Source: an uncultured Verrucomicrobiota bacterium (GTDB taxonomy: Bacteria > Verrucomicrobiota > Verrucomicrobiia > Limisphaerales > JADLHS01). From it: DNA of 16,247 nt. The DNA is taken from contig CALAYC010000054.1 in assembly GCA_937894935.1 (NCBI GenBank), forward strand, positions 1 through 16,247, in the 5' to 3' direction. A program made the position numbers and the translations under genes. A model generated the notes under the pieces. It was not told the origin of the DNA. It ran no database searches and saw nothing but the letters and a program-made list of their open reading frames with translations. Shown here piece by piece: positions 6,327 to 14,873 of this stretch. The number at the start of each line of letters is the position of its first letter. Positions within the stretch are counted from its first letter, which is position 1.

Positions 6327-6340
6327 GGCGTGGCGGAAAA

Positions 6341-9300
6341 TTATTTCGGTTCTTTGCCTGCGGCCCAGAAGACGGCGTTGCGCAGCAGTTGAATGTAAGC
6401 GGGATGATTATGCGCGTCGCCGTCATGACCGAGCGTCAGGCCGACCACGCGTCCTTTCGGTTGCGCGACGGTGAAGAGTTGTGGATACGCTTGGTCGCGC
6501 TGTTTCGATTGCGCCGTGGCGAGGATTTGAATCGCCGGACCGTTTTGAGCGGGTTCGAAGTAATACAGTTCGTCTTTGATGGTGAACTTTTCCGGCACTT
6601 TGTGGACGAGCGGGTGATTGGGTTCGGTGACGATGACTTCAAATTCACCCAGCCGATCGTGCCCGCGCGAACCGCCGCCGATGAGGTCGCGATTATATTC
6701 CGGCCAATCGCGCCAGTTGTACCACAGGCCCGGATGTAAGCCGATCAAGCCTTTGCCATTTTCCACGTGTTTGAAGATGGCCGCTTTGGTGGCGGCATCG
6801 GTGAACGGTTTGTTGTTGCTGATGATCAGCACGTCCACTTCGGCAATTACGTCCGCGAGATCACCAGTTTTATCGGTGTAATGCGCGGTGATGCCGTCGG
6901 TTTCATTCAGGATTTTCACGTCGGCCTGGTGAAACCAGCGTTCATAATCATGCGCATCGCCACCGCCGGTGATGAGTACTTTCAAACCGTCTTTCCACGC
7001 GAATGCTGAATTCGCAGGCGCGGCAGCGGATTTACCGGAAGCATGACTGTCGCCAAGTTCCGCGGTGATGCTGACGAACGTCGGTGCAAGTTCGTTGTTG
7101 TAACTCGCGAGCGTGAGTTTTTCGACCACGCCGCGTTTGGTGAGCGATTTGGCGAAATAACGAATCTGCCGATTATCACGCAGCAGTTGCTCGATGTCTT
7201 TCAATGCTTCCGAACCGGGAACATCGGTGCGATTGCCGCAATCGGCGATTTCCACGCCATTGCGCAGTTCGAACACTTCAGTCGCACCACCGGCGAAATG
7301 AACCGTGATTTTCGCTGCCGGAATCTTTTCGGAAACATACGGATAACCCCATCCAGCCGACGCGAGGAAGTGCAGTTTAGTTGCTGCCAGACCGACTTTA
7401 ACTTCCACTTCTTGCGGGTATTCACGCGACATACCCTGGTTGCCTTTGAGCACAATCACATTGTTGCCGGTGGCGGTACGGACGGGATTGACGATGTCGA
7501 ACGGAATGTCGCGATGCGTGATCGTGCCCCACTTACGGAAGCGCAGCGATGCTTCGCGCGCATTCGGATCAATGTAAATGCCGCGAGCGGTGTTGGCGGT
7601 CGCCGCCGTGGTCAGATCAATGATGCGATAATGTTCATCGCCAGCGCAGAGGAACGTCAGCAGATCGCGCAAACCTTCCGCGCCGAGTTGTTCAAAACCT
7701 TCCGGCATCATTGAACGGCTGCTGCCCTGGCGGAAAGCGATGTTGTCTTTGCGGATTTCAATTTCCTCTGACTGCGTGCGCATCACTACCACGCGATTGT
7801 TCTCGCGCAACACGATGCCGTCGTAAGTCAGTTCATCCTTCGTCTCAATCGTAGTTGCGGTGTAATTCGGTTCGACAACGCGATTCGGATCGAGAATGTG
7901 GAGCAACAGATCTTCCGGCCCATGCGCACCCATGCCGGTGAGATTTGGAGCGAACTCGGCGCCTTCATTTTTGAAGCGATGACACGGAGCGCAGTTTTGC
8001 GTGAACAACTTTGCGCCGTTCGCCGCGTTGCCGGGTTTGATGACTTCCGGCCGCAATTGCGCAATCAACACATCTTTTTCTTTCTGCTCAGCGCCGTGCA
8101 ATTGCGTGAGCACAGCAGTGGCGCGGTCGGCAACCGCTTTATCCGGATGCGTCCGCAGACGATGGATGTTGGCCAGCCCAAGCACGGCGGAAGTGAGTTT
8201 GCCATTGGCCATTTCTTCCAGCACCGCCATGGACCAGTCCGGTCGTTGAATCAATTGTCCGATTGCGATTTCGCGCAAATCAAAATCCAACCTGGGCAAC
8301 GCAGCCAGTATCAATCGGCCGGCGGCTTTGTCGCCCGTGGCACCGAGAGCTTCGATGAGGCGACGTTGCAATTCTGCGCTGGCATCACCACCGATTAATT
8401 TGCCGACTGCCGGAACAATCGTCGCGTCAAGCGAACGAATGCCCAGCAGGTTGGCGGCGACCTGTCCGCGTTCGGCGTCGCTGAGTGACCTATCGGCAAG
8501 GCGCGATTCTGCTTTCGCGACTGCAGCTTTCACTGCATCGCCAACCTGATTCGCGTAATCCCATCGAGCGAGCAACGGCAGGACGGCGCTGGCCGTTTCT
8601 TCCGAGCTCAATAATTGGCGTAGCGCATTGCCTAATGCGGTGTCAGACGCGGGTTTGATTTCCGGTTTCAAATTCGCGACGAGCGATTGCAACGCGAGCG
8701 CTTTGAGTGCGTCCGTGGCAGCAGGTTTTCCGGCGAGCGAAATCACGAGCGCGCGAGCAGAAGCCGGATTGTTTTCCAACGCGACCTGGCGAGCTAGGGC
8801 CGGAATCATGCCGCGGAGTTCAGATGGATTCGTCGCAGCGAACGCGGCGTCGAGGAAGAGCAGGGGATTGCCAGCGCTGACGGCAAGCGCAGCGGTTTCG
8901 AGATGTTGATTTTGCAACGTGGGCCAGGCGGCGACGATAGCGTTTGCCACTTCACGAGTCGGTGCGGCGGACGCCGCGGCAGTGAGAGCTTCCAGCCGGA
9001 CGCGCTGATTTGTATCGGCCAACAGCGCACGCAGCAATTCGAGCGGAAGCTGATTCACGCCAATGTGTTGTTCACTCGCGATGCGCAGGGCGTTCTTGCG
9101 GACAACCGGATCGGTATCGCGCGCGGCGGCTACGAAAGTTTTCGCGTCGAGTTTGTTGAGGTTATGCAAAACCCACAGTGCCTGCATGCGACCATAAGCA
9201 GTGGCAGCGCGAGTCGTCTGAGTTTTCAACGCATCCACAACCGAGTTGCCGGCACCTTCGCTCAAGAGTCGGTTTGCCGTTGCGCGTACCCAACCGTTCG

Positions 9301-11443
9301 GATGATCGAGCATGGCAACAAGTTTAGTCGCGTTCTTCGAATTGAGTTCGTAAGCGGGCAATTTTTCCGCCTGCTTATGTTGAATGCGATAAAGGCGGGT
9401 GAACTCGTGATTGCGATCCGGGCGCGTAGCGGCATTGCGCGCGCCATGCGGAACGCCGCGCGTGTCATTGTGGGCGGCGATTTGATTGTAGAAATCGACG
9501 AGGTAAAGCGCTCCGTCCGGGCCCACGCGAGCGTGAATCGGTTTGAACCAATAATCCGTGCTGGTCAGGAAATGTGTATCTTTGCGACCTTCTTCGCGGC
9601 GGCCTTGGTAAGTAACTCCGACCGGATCGAGAAATTCGTGATGCGTCAGCCACACGGTGGGTTCATGCACAAAGAACGACCAGGACGGGCCGCGCCATTT
9701 TGCCGGCCATGCGCCGCCGTCGTAAATAGTCGCGCCTGACGCTGCGGTGAATGCACCGACCCAGTCAATTTGCACATACGGCTGGCGTGTTTCGTGACGC
9801 GCGGGGAAAACTTTGTTTTCCTCAATGATCGGTTTGGCAGCGCGAACGCCGGGTACACCGGCCTGACTGATAATTTTCTCTGGAACGACGACGTGAAGAA
9901 TCGGTTCGCCACACGTGGCAGTGCTGAAAAAGATTTCGCCATCAGGCGCGACTTCACAGCCCCACGTATTGCACGAGCCGGCGGCGACCTGCTCGATCGC
10001 TGAGCCGTCGGGGCGGAAACGATACAAGCCGGCGGTGATGCGGCCGAATTTTTTGCGACCGTCGCCAGAGCTTACGTCGCCGGAGCTGTAGCCGACGCTG
10101 CCGTAAATCCAGCCGTCCGGCCCCCAGCGCAGATTGCTCGTCACCGCGTGCGTGTCGAACGTGCCCCAACCAGTGAACAACACTTCGATCTTGTCCGCTT
10201 TGCCGTCGCCGTTCGTGTCGCGAATCCAAAGAATATCCGGCGCTTGAGTAACGATGACGCCGTCTTTGTAAAACACGGCGGATGTTGGTAATTCCAGGCC
10301 ATCGGCAAAAACAGTTCGCTTATCCATGACGCCGTCGCCATTTGTGTCTTCGAGAACGGAGATGCGGTCGCGAGCCGGACGCGGTTCTTTGTTGCCGGCG
10401 GGATATTTTTCCGGTGCGAGCAAGCGCCACGGTGCAACGCGATTGTCATTCGGATGAATATCGCGACCGCCGGGATATTCCGGTGTTTCTACGACCCACA
10501 ACCGACCTTGCGGATCCCAATCAACTGACATGATTTTCTCGGCCACTTTTTCATCAGCCGTCAATCCGATGTTGAACTCCGGATGCAGGTTGAAGGTCTT
10601 GATGGCTTCGGCAGCGGGCAACGGTCCGCCCGGCGGAAAACGCAACGCCGCGAGTTCTTCCGCTTTACAGAATTCATCCGCATTCGCGCGTTTGCCGGCC
10701 CACGCAATGCCGCGAAGCAGAATTGCGCGATAGTGCCGTTGATTGAAACTTTCGTATTCGTGCCCGGGAATGCTGACGAAAGCGCGATAAGGTTTGGCAC
10801 CGTTGCCGAGTGTTTTTTCGTACGTCCAAAGTTGCGGCGCGATGACGAAAACATTGTGGAAACTGGACGCGAGCACGCCGATGTCCGGAGCGAGATCGAG
10901 GTCGTAATAGATTTCATCCTTCCAATCGAAATTCGAGGCGTCGCGGCTGATGGGATGATTTTGATCGAGCCAGCAAATGTTGACTTCGCCTTCGAGATAT
11001 TTCGTGGCGCGTTCACGCGGGAGTGTCGGGCTGGGCCAGCGCCACGCGCCGCCGATGATGGATTTGCACCATTCGTGTTGATCGCCGCTGACGAGGCCGG
11101 CGTGCAGGACGACGACGCCACCACCGTGCTTCAGGAAATTTTCGAAGTTCTCGCGATCCTCACCGACGATGCGCATTCCGTCCGGCGCGTGAATGATCAA
11201 CACGTCGGTTTCGTTGAGTTGCGCAGCGGTGGGAAATTCCGTCGCGCCGGTCGCTTTCGCGCCGCGTTCGTTGAGCAGTTGCGTCCATTCGCGGAGGAAT
11301 CGCGGATGATCATGCTGACCCGGGCCGTGAGTTTTTGCGCCAGCCCGAATAAACACGCGCAACGGCTCAGCGGCCGCGGCCGAGAGGAAACTGGTGGCGG
11401 CCAATACCACGACCGCAAGAAGGAACAGGTATTTTTTCATCAT
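6341..11443 (-). CDS. Secreted ThuA / PVC-type propeller / HEAT / cytochrome c / ThuA giant protein
   Basis: A 1700-aa exported protein. Residues 1-25 form a signal peptide (MMKK, hydrophobic core, AAAA before EPLRV). Domain 1 (27-250) is ThuA-like, a glutamine-amidotransferase-like fold linked to sugar metabolism. Residues about 295-690 form the putative membrane-bound dehydrogenase beta-propeller of Verrucomicrobia and Planctomycetes, with two calcium-type loops DTNGDGVMD (366-374) and DTNGDGKAD (409-417). About 700-1130 are alanine-rich helical HEAT-like repeats. About 1135-1268 is the PVC-type haem domain with CAPCH (1151-1155) and a candidate distal Met in SMMPEGF (1244-1250). About 1270-1465 looks like a beta-rich, perhaps sugar-binding, domain. 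A second ThuA-like domain fills 1485-1697. It probably oxidises a sugar or related compound in the periplasm and passes electrons to haem c. An 8-bp hairpin lies upstream; the Tm-1-like gene follows by 14 bases. Substrate unknown. Confidence 0.92.
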   Translation of the reverse strand: MMKKYLFLLAVVVLAATSFLSAAAAEPLRVFIRAGAKTHGPGQHDHPRFLREWTQLLNERGAKATGATEFPTAAQLNETDVLIIHAPDGMRIVGEDRENFENFLKHGGGVVVLHAGLVSGDQHEWCKSIIGGAWRWPSPTLPRERATKYLEGEVNICWLDQNHPISRDASNFDWKDEIYYDLDLAPDIGVLASSFHNVFVIAPQLWTYEKTLGNGAKPYRAFVSIPGHEYESFNQRHYRAILLRGIAWAGKRANADEFCKAEELAALRFPPGGPLPAAEAIKTFNLHPEFNIGLTADEKVAEKIMSVDWDPQGRLWVVETPEYPGGRDIHPNDNRVAPWRLLAPEKYPAGNKEPRPARDRISVLEDTNGDGVMDKRTVFADGLELPTSAVFYKDGVIVTQAPDILWIRDTNGDGKADKIEVLFTGWGTFDTHAVTSNLRWGPDGWIYGSVGYSSGDVSSGDGRKKFGRITAGLYRFRPDGSAIEQVAAGSCNTWGCEVAPDGEIFFSTATCGEPILHVVVPEKIISQAGVPGVRAAKPIIEENKVFPARHETRQPYVQIDWVGAFTAASGATIYDGGAWPAKWRGPSWSFFVHEPTVWLTHHEFLDPVGVTYQGRREEGRKDTHFLTSTDYWFKPIHARVGPDGALYLVDFYNQIAAHNDTRGVPHGARNAATRPDRNHEFTRLYRIQHKQAEKLPAYELNSKNATKLVAMLDHPNGWVRATANRLLSEGAGNSVVDALKTQTTRAATAYGRMQALWVLHNLNKLDAKTFVAAARDTDPVVRKNALRIASEQHIGVNQLPLELLRALLADTNQRVRLEALTAAASAAPTREVANAIVAAWPTLQNQHLETAALAVSAGNPLLFLDAAFAATNPSELRGMIPALARQVALENNPASARALVISLAGKPAATDALKALALQSLVANLKPEIKPASDTALGNALRQLLSSEETASAVLPLLARWDYANQVGDAVKAAVAKAESRLADRSLSDAERGQVAANLLGIRSLDATIVPAVGKLIGGDASAELQRRLIEALGATGDKAAGRLILAALPRLDFDLREIAIGQLIQRPDWSMAVLEEMANGKLTSAVLGLANIHRLRTHPDKAVADRATAVLTQLHGAEQKEKDVLIAQLRPEVIKPGNAANGAKLFTQNCAPCHRFKNEGAEFAPNLTGMGAHGPEDLLLHILDPNRVVEPNYTATTIETKDELTYDGIVLRENNRVVVMRTQSEEIEIRKDNIAFRQGSSRSMMPEGFEQLGAEGLRDLLTFLCAGDEHYRIIDLTTAATANTARGIYIDPNAREASLRFRKWGTITHRDIPFDIVNPVRTATGNNVIVLKGNQGMSREYPQEVEVKVGLAATKLHFLASAGWGYPYVSEKIPAAKITVHFAGGATEVFELRNGVEIADCGNRTDVPGSEALKDIEQLLRDNRQIRYFAKSLTKRGVVEKLTLASYNNELAPTFVSITAELGDSHASGKSAAAPANSAFAWKDGLKVLITGGGDAHDYERWFHQADVKILNETDGITAHYTDKTGDLADVIAEVDVLIISNNKPFTDAATKAAIFKHVENGKGLIGLHPGLWYNWRDWPEYNRDLIGGGSRGHDRLGEFEVIVTEPNHPLVHKVPEKFTIKDELYYFEPAQNGPAIQILATAQSKQRDQAYPQLFTVAQPKGRVVGLTLGHDGDAHNHPAYIQLLRNAVFWAAGKEPK

Positions 11444-11479
11444 TGAATTTCAGGTTGTCGGCCGGACCCTGCCGCGAAC

Positions 11480-11506
11480 GAAAACCGCGACGGATTCGGT
11501 CGCGGT
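11480..11506 (-). terminator. Hairpin with short T run between cupin and giant gene
   Basis: On the - strand ACCGCGAC and GTCGCGGT (11506-11499 and 11491-11484) form an 8-bp GC-rich stem with a seven-base loop, followed by TTTTCGTT. It resembles a weak intrinsic terminator or attenuator placed about 90 bases after the cupin stop and 40 bases before the giant gene. It could split the cluster into two transcripts or lower expression of the downstream pair. Confidence 0.55.
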
Positions 11507-11595
11507 ATAGGACGGGCGGCGGAGTTATTTTGATGGATGCGAAACGATGTCGAAAGAAATTTATCGAAGTTCACGCGCCATCGTTGTTTCAAAAG

Positions 11596-12027
11596 TTAAT
11601 CGCACTTGGGCAGACCGTGTTTCTGACGGAGCGAAGCCCACGGTTCTTCAGTGGAAACATCAACAATTCCTGGTTCAGCGGCGTTAGCTGGCGATAGAAT
11701 CGCCAAAAAAACCAATCGCTCGCGAAATGGATTGTACGTGCCGTGAACTTCACCTTTCGGAACTAAGACCATTTCGCCCGGACCGAGGATGCGATGCGTC
11801 TCACCAATCCATTGCTCGGCGCGCCCGGACAGGATGTAAATAATCTCTTCGCGCGTCGGATGCGTGTGAAACGGATGTGAACGCCCCGGCTCCATATTCG
11901 CGCGCACCATCATCAATTCGCGATTCGGGACGATGTCCGAACGACACAACCATTCTTCCAGCGTCCACGGAGAGATGACATCCACTTTTTCGGCAGCGGT
12001 GACGAAGCGGCGTTGTTCAATGCTCAT
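11596..12027 (-). CDS. Single-domain cupin protein
   Basis: A 143-aa cytoplasmic protein with one cupin beta-barrel. Both conserved motifs are complete: G48-x5-H54-T-H56-x4-E61-x6-G68 (in GRSHPFHTHPTREEIIYILSG, split at residue 68) and G84-x5-P90-K-G92-x2-H95-x3-N99. The three histidines and the glutamate should bind a metal such as Fe, Mn, Zn or Ni. Small cupins of this kind act as dioxygenases, isomerases, lyases or sugar-binding proteins; the sequence does not decide between them. It starts 106 bases after the stop of the TIM-barrel gene on the same strand and no strong terminator is seen in between, so the two are likely cotranscribed. The ATG at 12027 gives a sensible N-terminus but has a poor ribosome binding site. 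Confidence 0.88.
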   Translation of the reverse strand: MSIEQRRFVTAAEKVDVISPWTLEEWLCRSDIVPNRELMMVRANMEPGRSHPFHTHPTREEIIYILSGRAEQWIGETHRILGPGEMVLVPKGEVHGTYNPFRERLVFLAILSPANAAEPGIVDVSTEEPWASLRQKHGLPKCD

Positions 12028-12133
12028 GGCGATGCAATCAGAGTTTAAACCGGTCTATGGTTATCATTCTTTTGACGCTCGTTCTGCTGGTCATCGGAGC
12101 AGGGGAACGAACAGAATGGAAATGATTGGGCGA

Positions 12134-13030
12134 TTATTTTCGTTTCGCTTTTTTGCCAAACGACTTCGCGGCGGGCGCTTTCAGTTTCTTGAATTCTTTC
12201 GTGAGATTCGTCAGCGATGCTTCGACGCCCATGCGTTCGAGCGAACTCGCACCCACGAAACCGACGGCATCGGTATTTTTCATCACGCGATCGGCATCGG
12301 CAGGTGTGTTGATGGGGCCGCCGTGGCAGAGGAAGAAAATATCTTTTCGGACGCGAGACGCGGCATCGATAATTTCCTGCGTGCGTTTGAGCGTGAAATC
12401 CCAACCGACGACCGCTTTTTTCACGCCGATGGAGCCGCCGACCGTCGTGCCGACGTGCGCGATAATTGCATCCGCACCGGCTTTCGCCATTTCAACGGCT
12501 TCCTCTGGTGAACCGACGTAAACGATGGAGAACAAATCCATCTTTCGCGCCAGTGCGACCATTTCATATTCCTTCTTCACGCTCATGCCGGTTTCTTCGA
12601 GCACGCCGCGGAAGTGCCCGTCCACAATCGTGTGCGTGGGGAAATTGTTTACACCGCTGAATCCCATTTCTTTGACTTTGCCGAGCCAGTGCCACATGCG
12701 GCGGCGCGGGTCGGTGGCGTGTACGCCGCAAATCACCGGTACTTCCTCGACCACAGGCAACACTTCGTATTCGCCGATCTCCATCGCAATGGCATTGGCG
12801 TCGCCATACGCCATCATGCCGCACGTCGAGCCATGGCCCATCATGCGGAAGCGACCGGAATTGTAGATGATGATGAGATCCGCGCCGCCTTTCTCAATGA
12901 ACTTGGCGCTGATGCCGGTGCCTGCGCCGGCGGCGATGATGGCATCGCCTTTTTTCAACGTGGCGCGCAGGCGTTCAATCACTTCTTTGCGAGTGTAAGG
13001 ATTTCCTTTTCCAGTCCAGGGATTCGGCAT
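12134..13030 (-). CDS. TIM-barrel protein of the so-called PEP-hydrolase family (Tm-1 C-terminal half homologue)
   Basis: A 298-aa cytoplasmic TIM-barrel protein of the family annotated as phosphoenolpyruvate hydrolase-like or TIM-barrel signal transduction protein. The name is historical and the activity of most members is unproven. Typical segments are GDAIIAAGAGTGISAKF (28-44), GGADLIIIYNSGRFRMMGHGS (48-68, shown in part), GVHATDPRR (102-110), GFSGVNNFPTHTIVDGHFR (123-141), DAIIAHVGTTVGGSIG (187-202) and the glycine-rich LCHGGPINTPAD (234-245), where barrel enzymes often bind phosphate. The C-terminal tail (283-298) is lysine-rich. In plants this fold is fused behind the UPF0261 domain in Tm-1; here the partner is at 5115-6326 in the same cluster. 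A sigma70-like promoter (13058-13086) lies just upstream. The family is clear, the reaction is not. Confidence 0.93.
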   Translation of the reverse strand: MPNPWTGKGNPYTRKEVIERLRATLKKGDAIIAAGAGTGISAKFIEKGGADLIIIYNSGRFRMMGHGSTCGMMAYGDANAIAMEIGEYEVLPVVEEVPVICGVHATDPRRRMWHWLGKVKEMGFSGVNNFPTHTIVDGHFRGVLEETGMSVKKEYEMVALARKMDLFSIVYVGSPEEAVEMAKAGADAIIAHVGTTVGGSIGVKKAVVGWDFTLKRTQEIIDAASRVRKDIFFLCHGGPINTPADADRVMKNTDAVGFVGASSLERMGVEASLTNLTKEFKKLKAPAAKSFGKKAKRK

Positions 13031-13057
13031 AGGGCGTCAATCAGTTGTTGTTTGCAG

Positions 13058-13086
13058 ATTAAAATCGAATTGGAATAGAGAGGCAA
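13058..13086 (-). promoter_or_regulatory. Candidate sigma70-type promoter of the TIM-barrel/cupin unit
   Basis: On the - strand TTGCCT (13086-13081) and TTTAAT (13063-13058) are separated by exactly 17 bases. Transcription would start near 13050, leaving a leader of about 20 bases before the ATG at 13030. The terminator of the upstream MFS gene lies just before it, so a new promoter is needed here. Confidence 0.55.
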
Positions 13087-13096
13087 AGCGTTTGTC

Positions 13097-13116
13097 TGTG
13101 GCCTTTTTTGGCCACA
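13097..13116 (-). promoter_or_regulatory. Palindrome upstream of the -35 box, candidate regulator site
   Basis: TGTGGCC and GGCCACA form a perfect 7-bp inverted repeat around a run of six identical bases (T on the + strand). Its centre is about 55 bases before the predicted transcription start, a usual place for an activator site. It could instead be a hairpin in read-through RNA from the MFS gene. No regulator gene is found within the cluster. Confidence 0.45.
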
Positions 13117-13128
13117 AAGCAAGGCTTC

Positions 13129-13169
13129 CTGAAAATAAAAACGAGGCCGCTCTGATGAACAGCCTCGTT
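13129..13169 (-). terminator. Intrinsic terminator after the MFS gene
   Basis: On the - strand AACGAGGC (13169-13162) pairs perfectly with GCCTCGTT (13147-13140) across a 14-base loop and is followed by TTTTTATTTTC. It begins about 20 bases after the MFS stop. Good placement and T run make this a strong call; it implies that the MFS gene and the TIM-barrel gene are separate transcripts at least in part. Confidence 0.88.
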
Positions 13170-13190
13170 GCGAGAAGTTTTTACCGCGGC

Positions 13191-14873
13191 TCAATGCGCT
13201 TTCGCGCCATTCGTGCCTTCAAGATGAACCGGTTTGTAACCGCCGATGGATTTGAAATAAATCAGCATCAACAGATAAATCACGGCCATCGTCGCCGGGA
13301 TGAACGAGTCGGCTTTGAGTGTTTTGCGATCGCCTGCGATGCTCGCTTCATAGACGGCTTTTTGTTCGGGCGTCAGTTTCGCGAGAGCGGCTTCAGGATC
13401 TTTCGTGCCAGCTTTTTCCAATTCCGCTCGAGCAGTGCTGAGGGCGCTTTGAACTTCACCGAGTTTTTTGCCGTCAATCGCATTCACGTCAGCGAGGAAC
13501 AACCAGCCCTTGGCCTCTTCGACTTTGTATTCAGCGTAAACGGCAGGATTTGTTTGTTGCAGCGACTCAGCCGCAAAGCGGTCCTTGGCATAGCCCAAGC
13601 CGGGTGAACCGATCAATCCCGCTGACATCATTCCCAATCCGCCCATGATACTCATTGCGACGGCGCCCGTCCGTGGGAAGCGGTCGCCGACAACCGCCAG
13701 CATCGTGGGCCAGAAGAACGTTTTGCCGATAGCGTAAACCGACAGCGCACCGAGCGCGCCACCAAAGGCTGTAATTCCGCTTACGAGATTCAGCCCGAGG
13801 CAGGCGAGCAGCGCGCAGACGAGAAGAATTCCGACAGGCGAGAGTTTCAGTTTCTTCTCGATAAAGTCGGCGCAGAAACGCAATCCGAACATGATGGCCG
13901 ACGTAAACACGAACAGGAGCGTTCCTTGTTTCGGCGTGAGGATGTTGCCCGTAATGTTTTGAATCCATCCATCAGTACCCAGTTCCACCGCACCAACGAG
14001 AACGTGAGTCAGGAACAGAACGAGAATCAACCAGGCGCCCATGGCCCAATGACTCAGGTTGCTTAACGCCAGCCAGACCGCTACGCCAATAGCCATCGAG
14101 ACGTAGAGCCATCCGCTGCTGAGGAAAAATTGCTGATTCGTGAGACCATTCAGGAGCGGTCCGAGACCGTCTTTGAAAAACAGGAAGATGAATAAACCGA
14201 CTACTGCTGAACCGATGATGCCGACATCTTTTAACATGTCGCCCAGTTTGAGTCCTTTCTGAGACGCTTCGGATTTCGGGAAATGTTGTCCCATAAACAT
14301 GAGGCCGTAAGCGACGGTCGGAATCAGGAACAGGGCGAGGCGCGTTTTCCAACCCCAACCGAGGCTTTCACCCCAGAAGCCGCCGATGAAACTGCCCAAC
14401 ACCATTCCGGCAGGCCACGAAGCGTGCAGGATGTTCAAATAGTGAGTGCGACTGTTGGGGAAGAGCGTTGCGACGAGAGGATTCGCGACGGCTTCTAACG
14501 TGCCGTTTGCCAAGGCGAAGATAAACGTGCCGGTCCACAGATAAACGAAGGCGGTTTTCGTCGCCATGCCGTCAGTTACCGCAAACGTCACTAGCGCGGA
14601 AACCACATGGAACAGGAAGGCGGCAATCACCAGTTTTCCGTAACCGATGCGATCAACAATCAATCCGCCGACGATAATTCCAAAACAAAAGCCGGTGAAC
14701 CCCGCACCGTTGATCAAACCCACATCCAACCCGGTGAAACCGAATTTTGCGGACCAGATACCAAGAATGCCGCCGCGGATGGCAAATCCGACTCCGGCTG
14801 CCAGGATAGCAATGAATCCGGCCCATAGGAGCCGGCCCGCGTTGGGTGCGATTCCGTCTTTTTTAATGTTCAT
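13191..14873 (-). CDS. MFS transporter with a large loop before the last membrane segment
   Basis: A 560-aa inner-membrane protein of the major facilitator superfamily, probably importing a sugar or related solute. About twelve hydrophobic segments can be followed. The loop between TM2 and TM3 has the family signature GGLIVDRIGYGKLV (69-82). ANGTLEAVANPLVATLFP (122-139) and HASWPAGMVLGSFIGG (150-165) are common in fucose-permease-like carriers, which favours a sugar substrate. An unusual hydrophilic insertion of about 95 residues (429-523), charged and mainly helical, separates the segment ending in GLIGSPGLGYA from the last membrane helix (524-541). Its position predicts a periplasmic side if the N-terminus is cytoplasmic. 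The ATG at 14873 fits the family start; no strong ribosome binding site is seen. It is the first gene of the - strand cluster and has its own terminator. Confidence 0.9.
   Translation of the reverse strand: MNIKKDGIAPNAGRLLWAGFIAILAAGVGFAIRGGILGIWSAKFGFTGLDVGLINGAGFTGFCFGIIVGGLIVDRIGYGKLVIAAFLFHVVSALVTFAVTDGMATKTAFVYLWTGTFIFALANGTLEAVANPLVATLFPNSRTHYLNILHASWPAGMVLGSFIGGFWGESLGWGWKTRLALFLIPTVAYGLMFMGQHFPKSEASQKGLKLGDMLKDVGIIGSAVVGLFIFLFFKDGLGPLLNGLTNQQFFLSSGWLYVSMAIGVAVWLALSNLSHWAMGAWLILVLFLTHVLVGAVELGTDGWIQNITGNILTPKQGTLLFVFTSAIMFGLRFCADFIEKKLKLSPVGILLVCALLACLGLNLVSGITAFGGALGALSVYAIGKTFFWPTMLAVVGDRFPRTGAVAMSIMGGLGMMSAGLIGSPGLGYAKDRFAAESLQQTNPAVYAEYKVEEAKGWLFLADVNAIDGKKLGEVQSALSTARAELEKAGTKDPEAALAKLTPEQKAVYEASIAGDRKTLKADSFIPATMAVIYLLMLIYFKSIGGYKPVHLEGTNGAKAH

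Noticed and set aside
7043..7714. Long open frame (223 aa) on the + strand
   Set aside because: It lies wholly antisense to the haem and beta-domain part of the giant gene. Its product is low in family-like segments and is explained by the codon bias of the real gene.
8903..9739. Open frame of 278 aa on the + strand
   Set aside because: Antisense to the propeller and HEAT part of the giant gene; no motif, no sensible start region.
10583..11446. Long open frame (287 aa) on the + strand
   Set aside because: Antisense to the N-terminal ThuA domain and signal peptide of the giant gene, which have clear family motifs. No recognisable domain in the + strand product.
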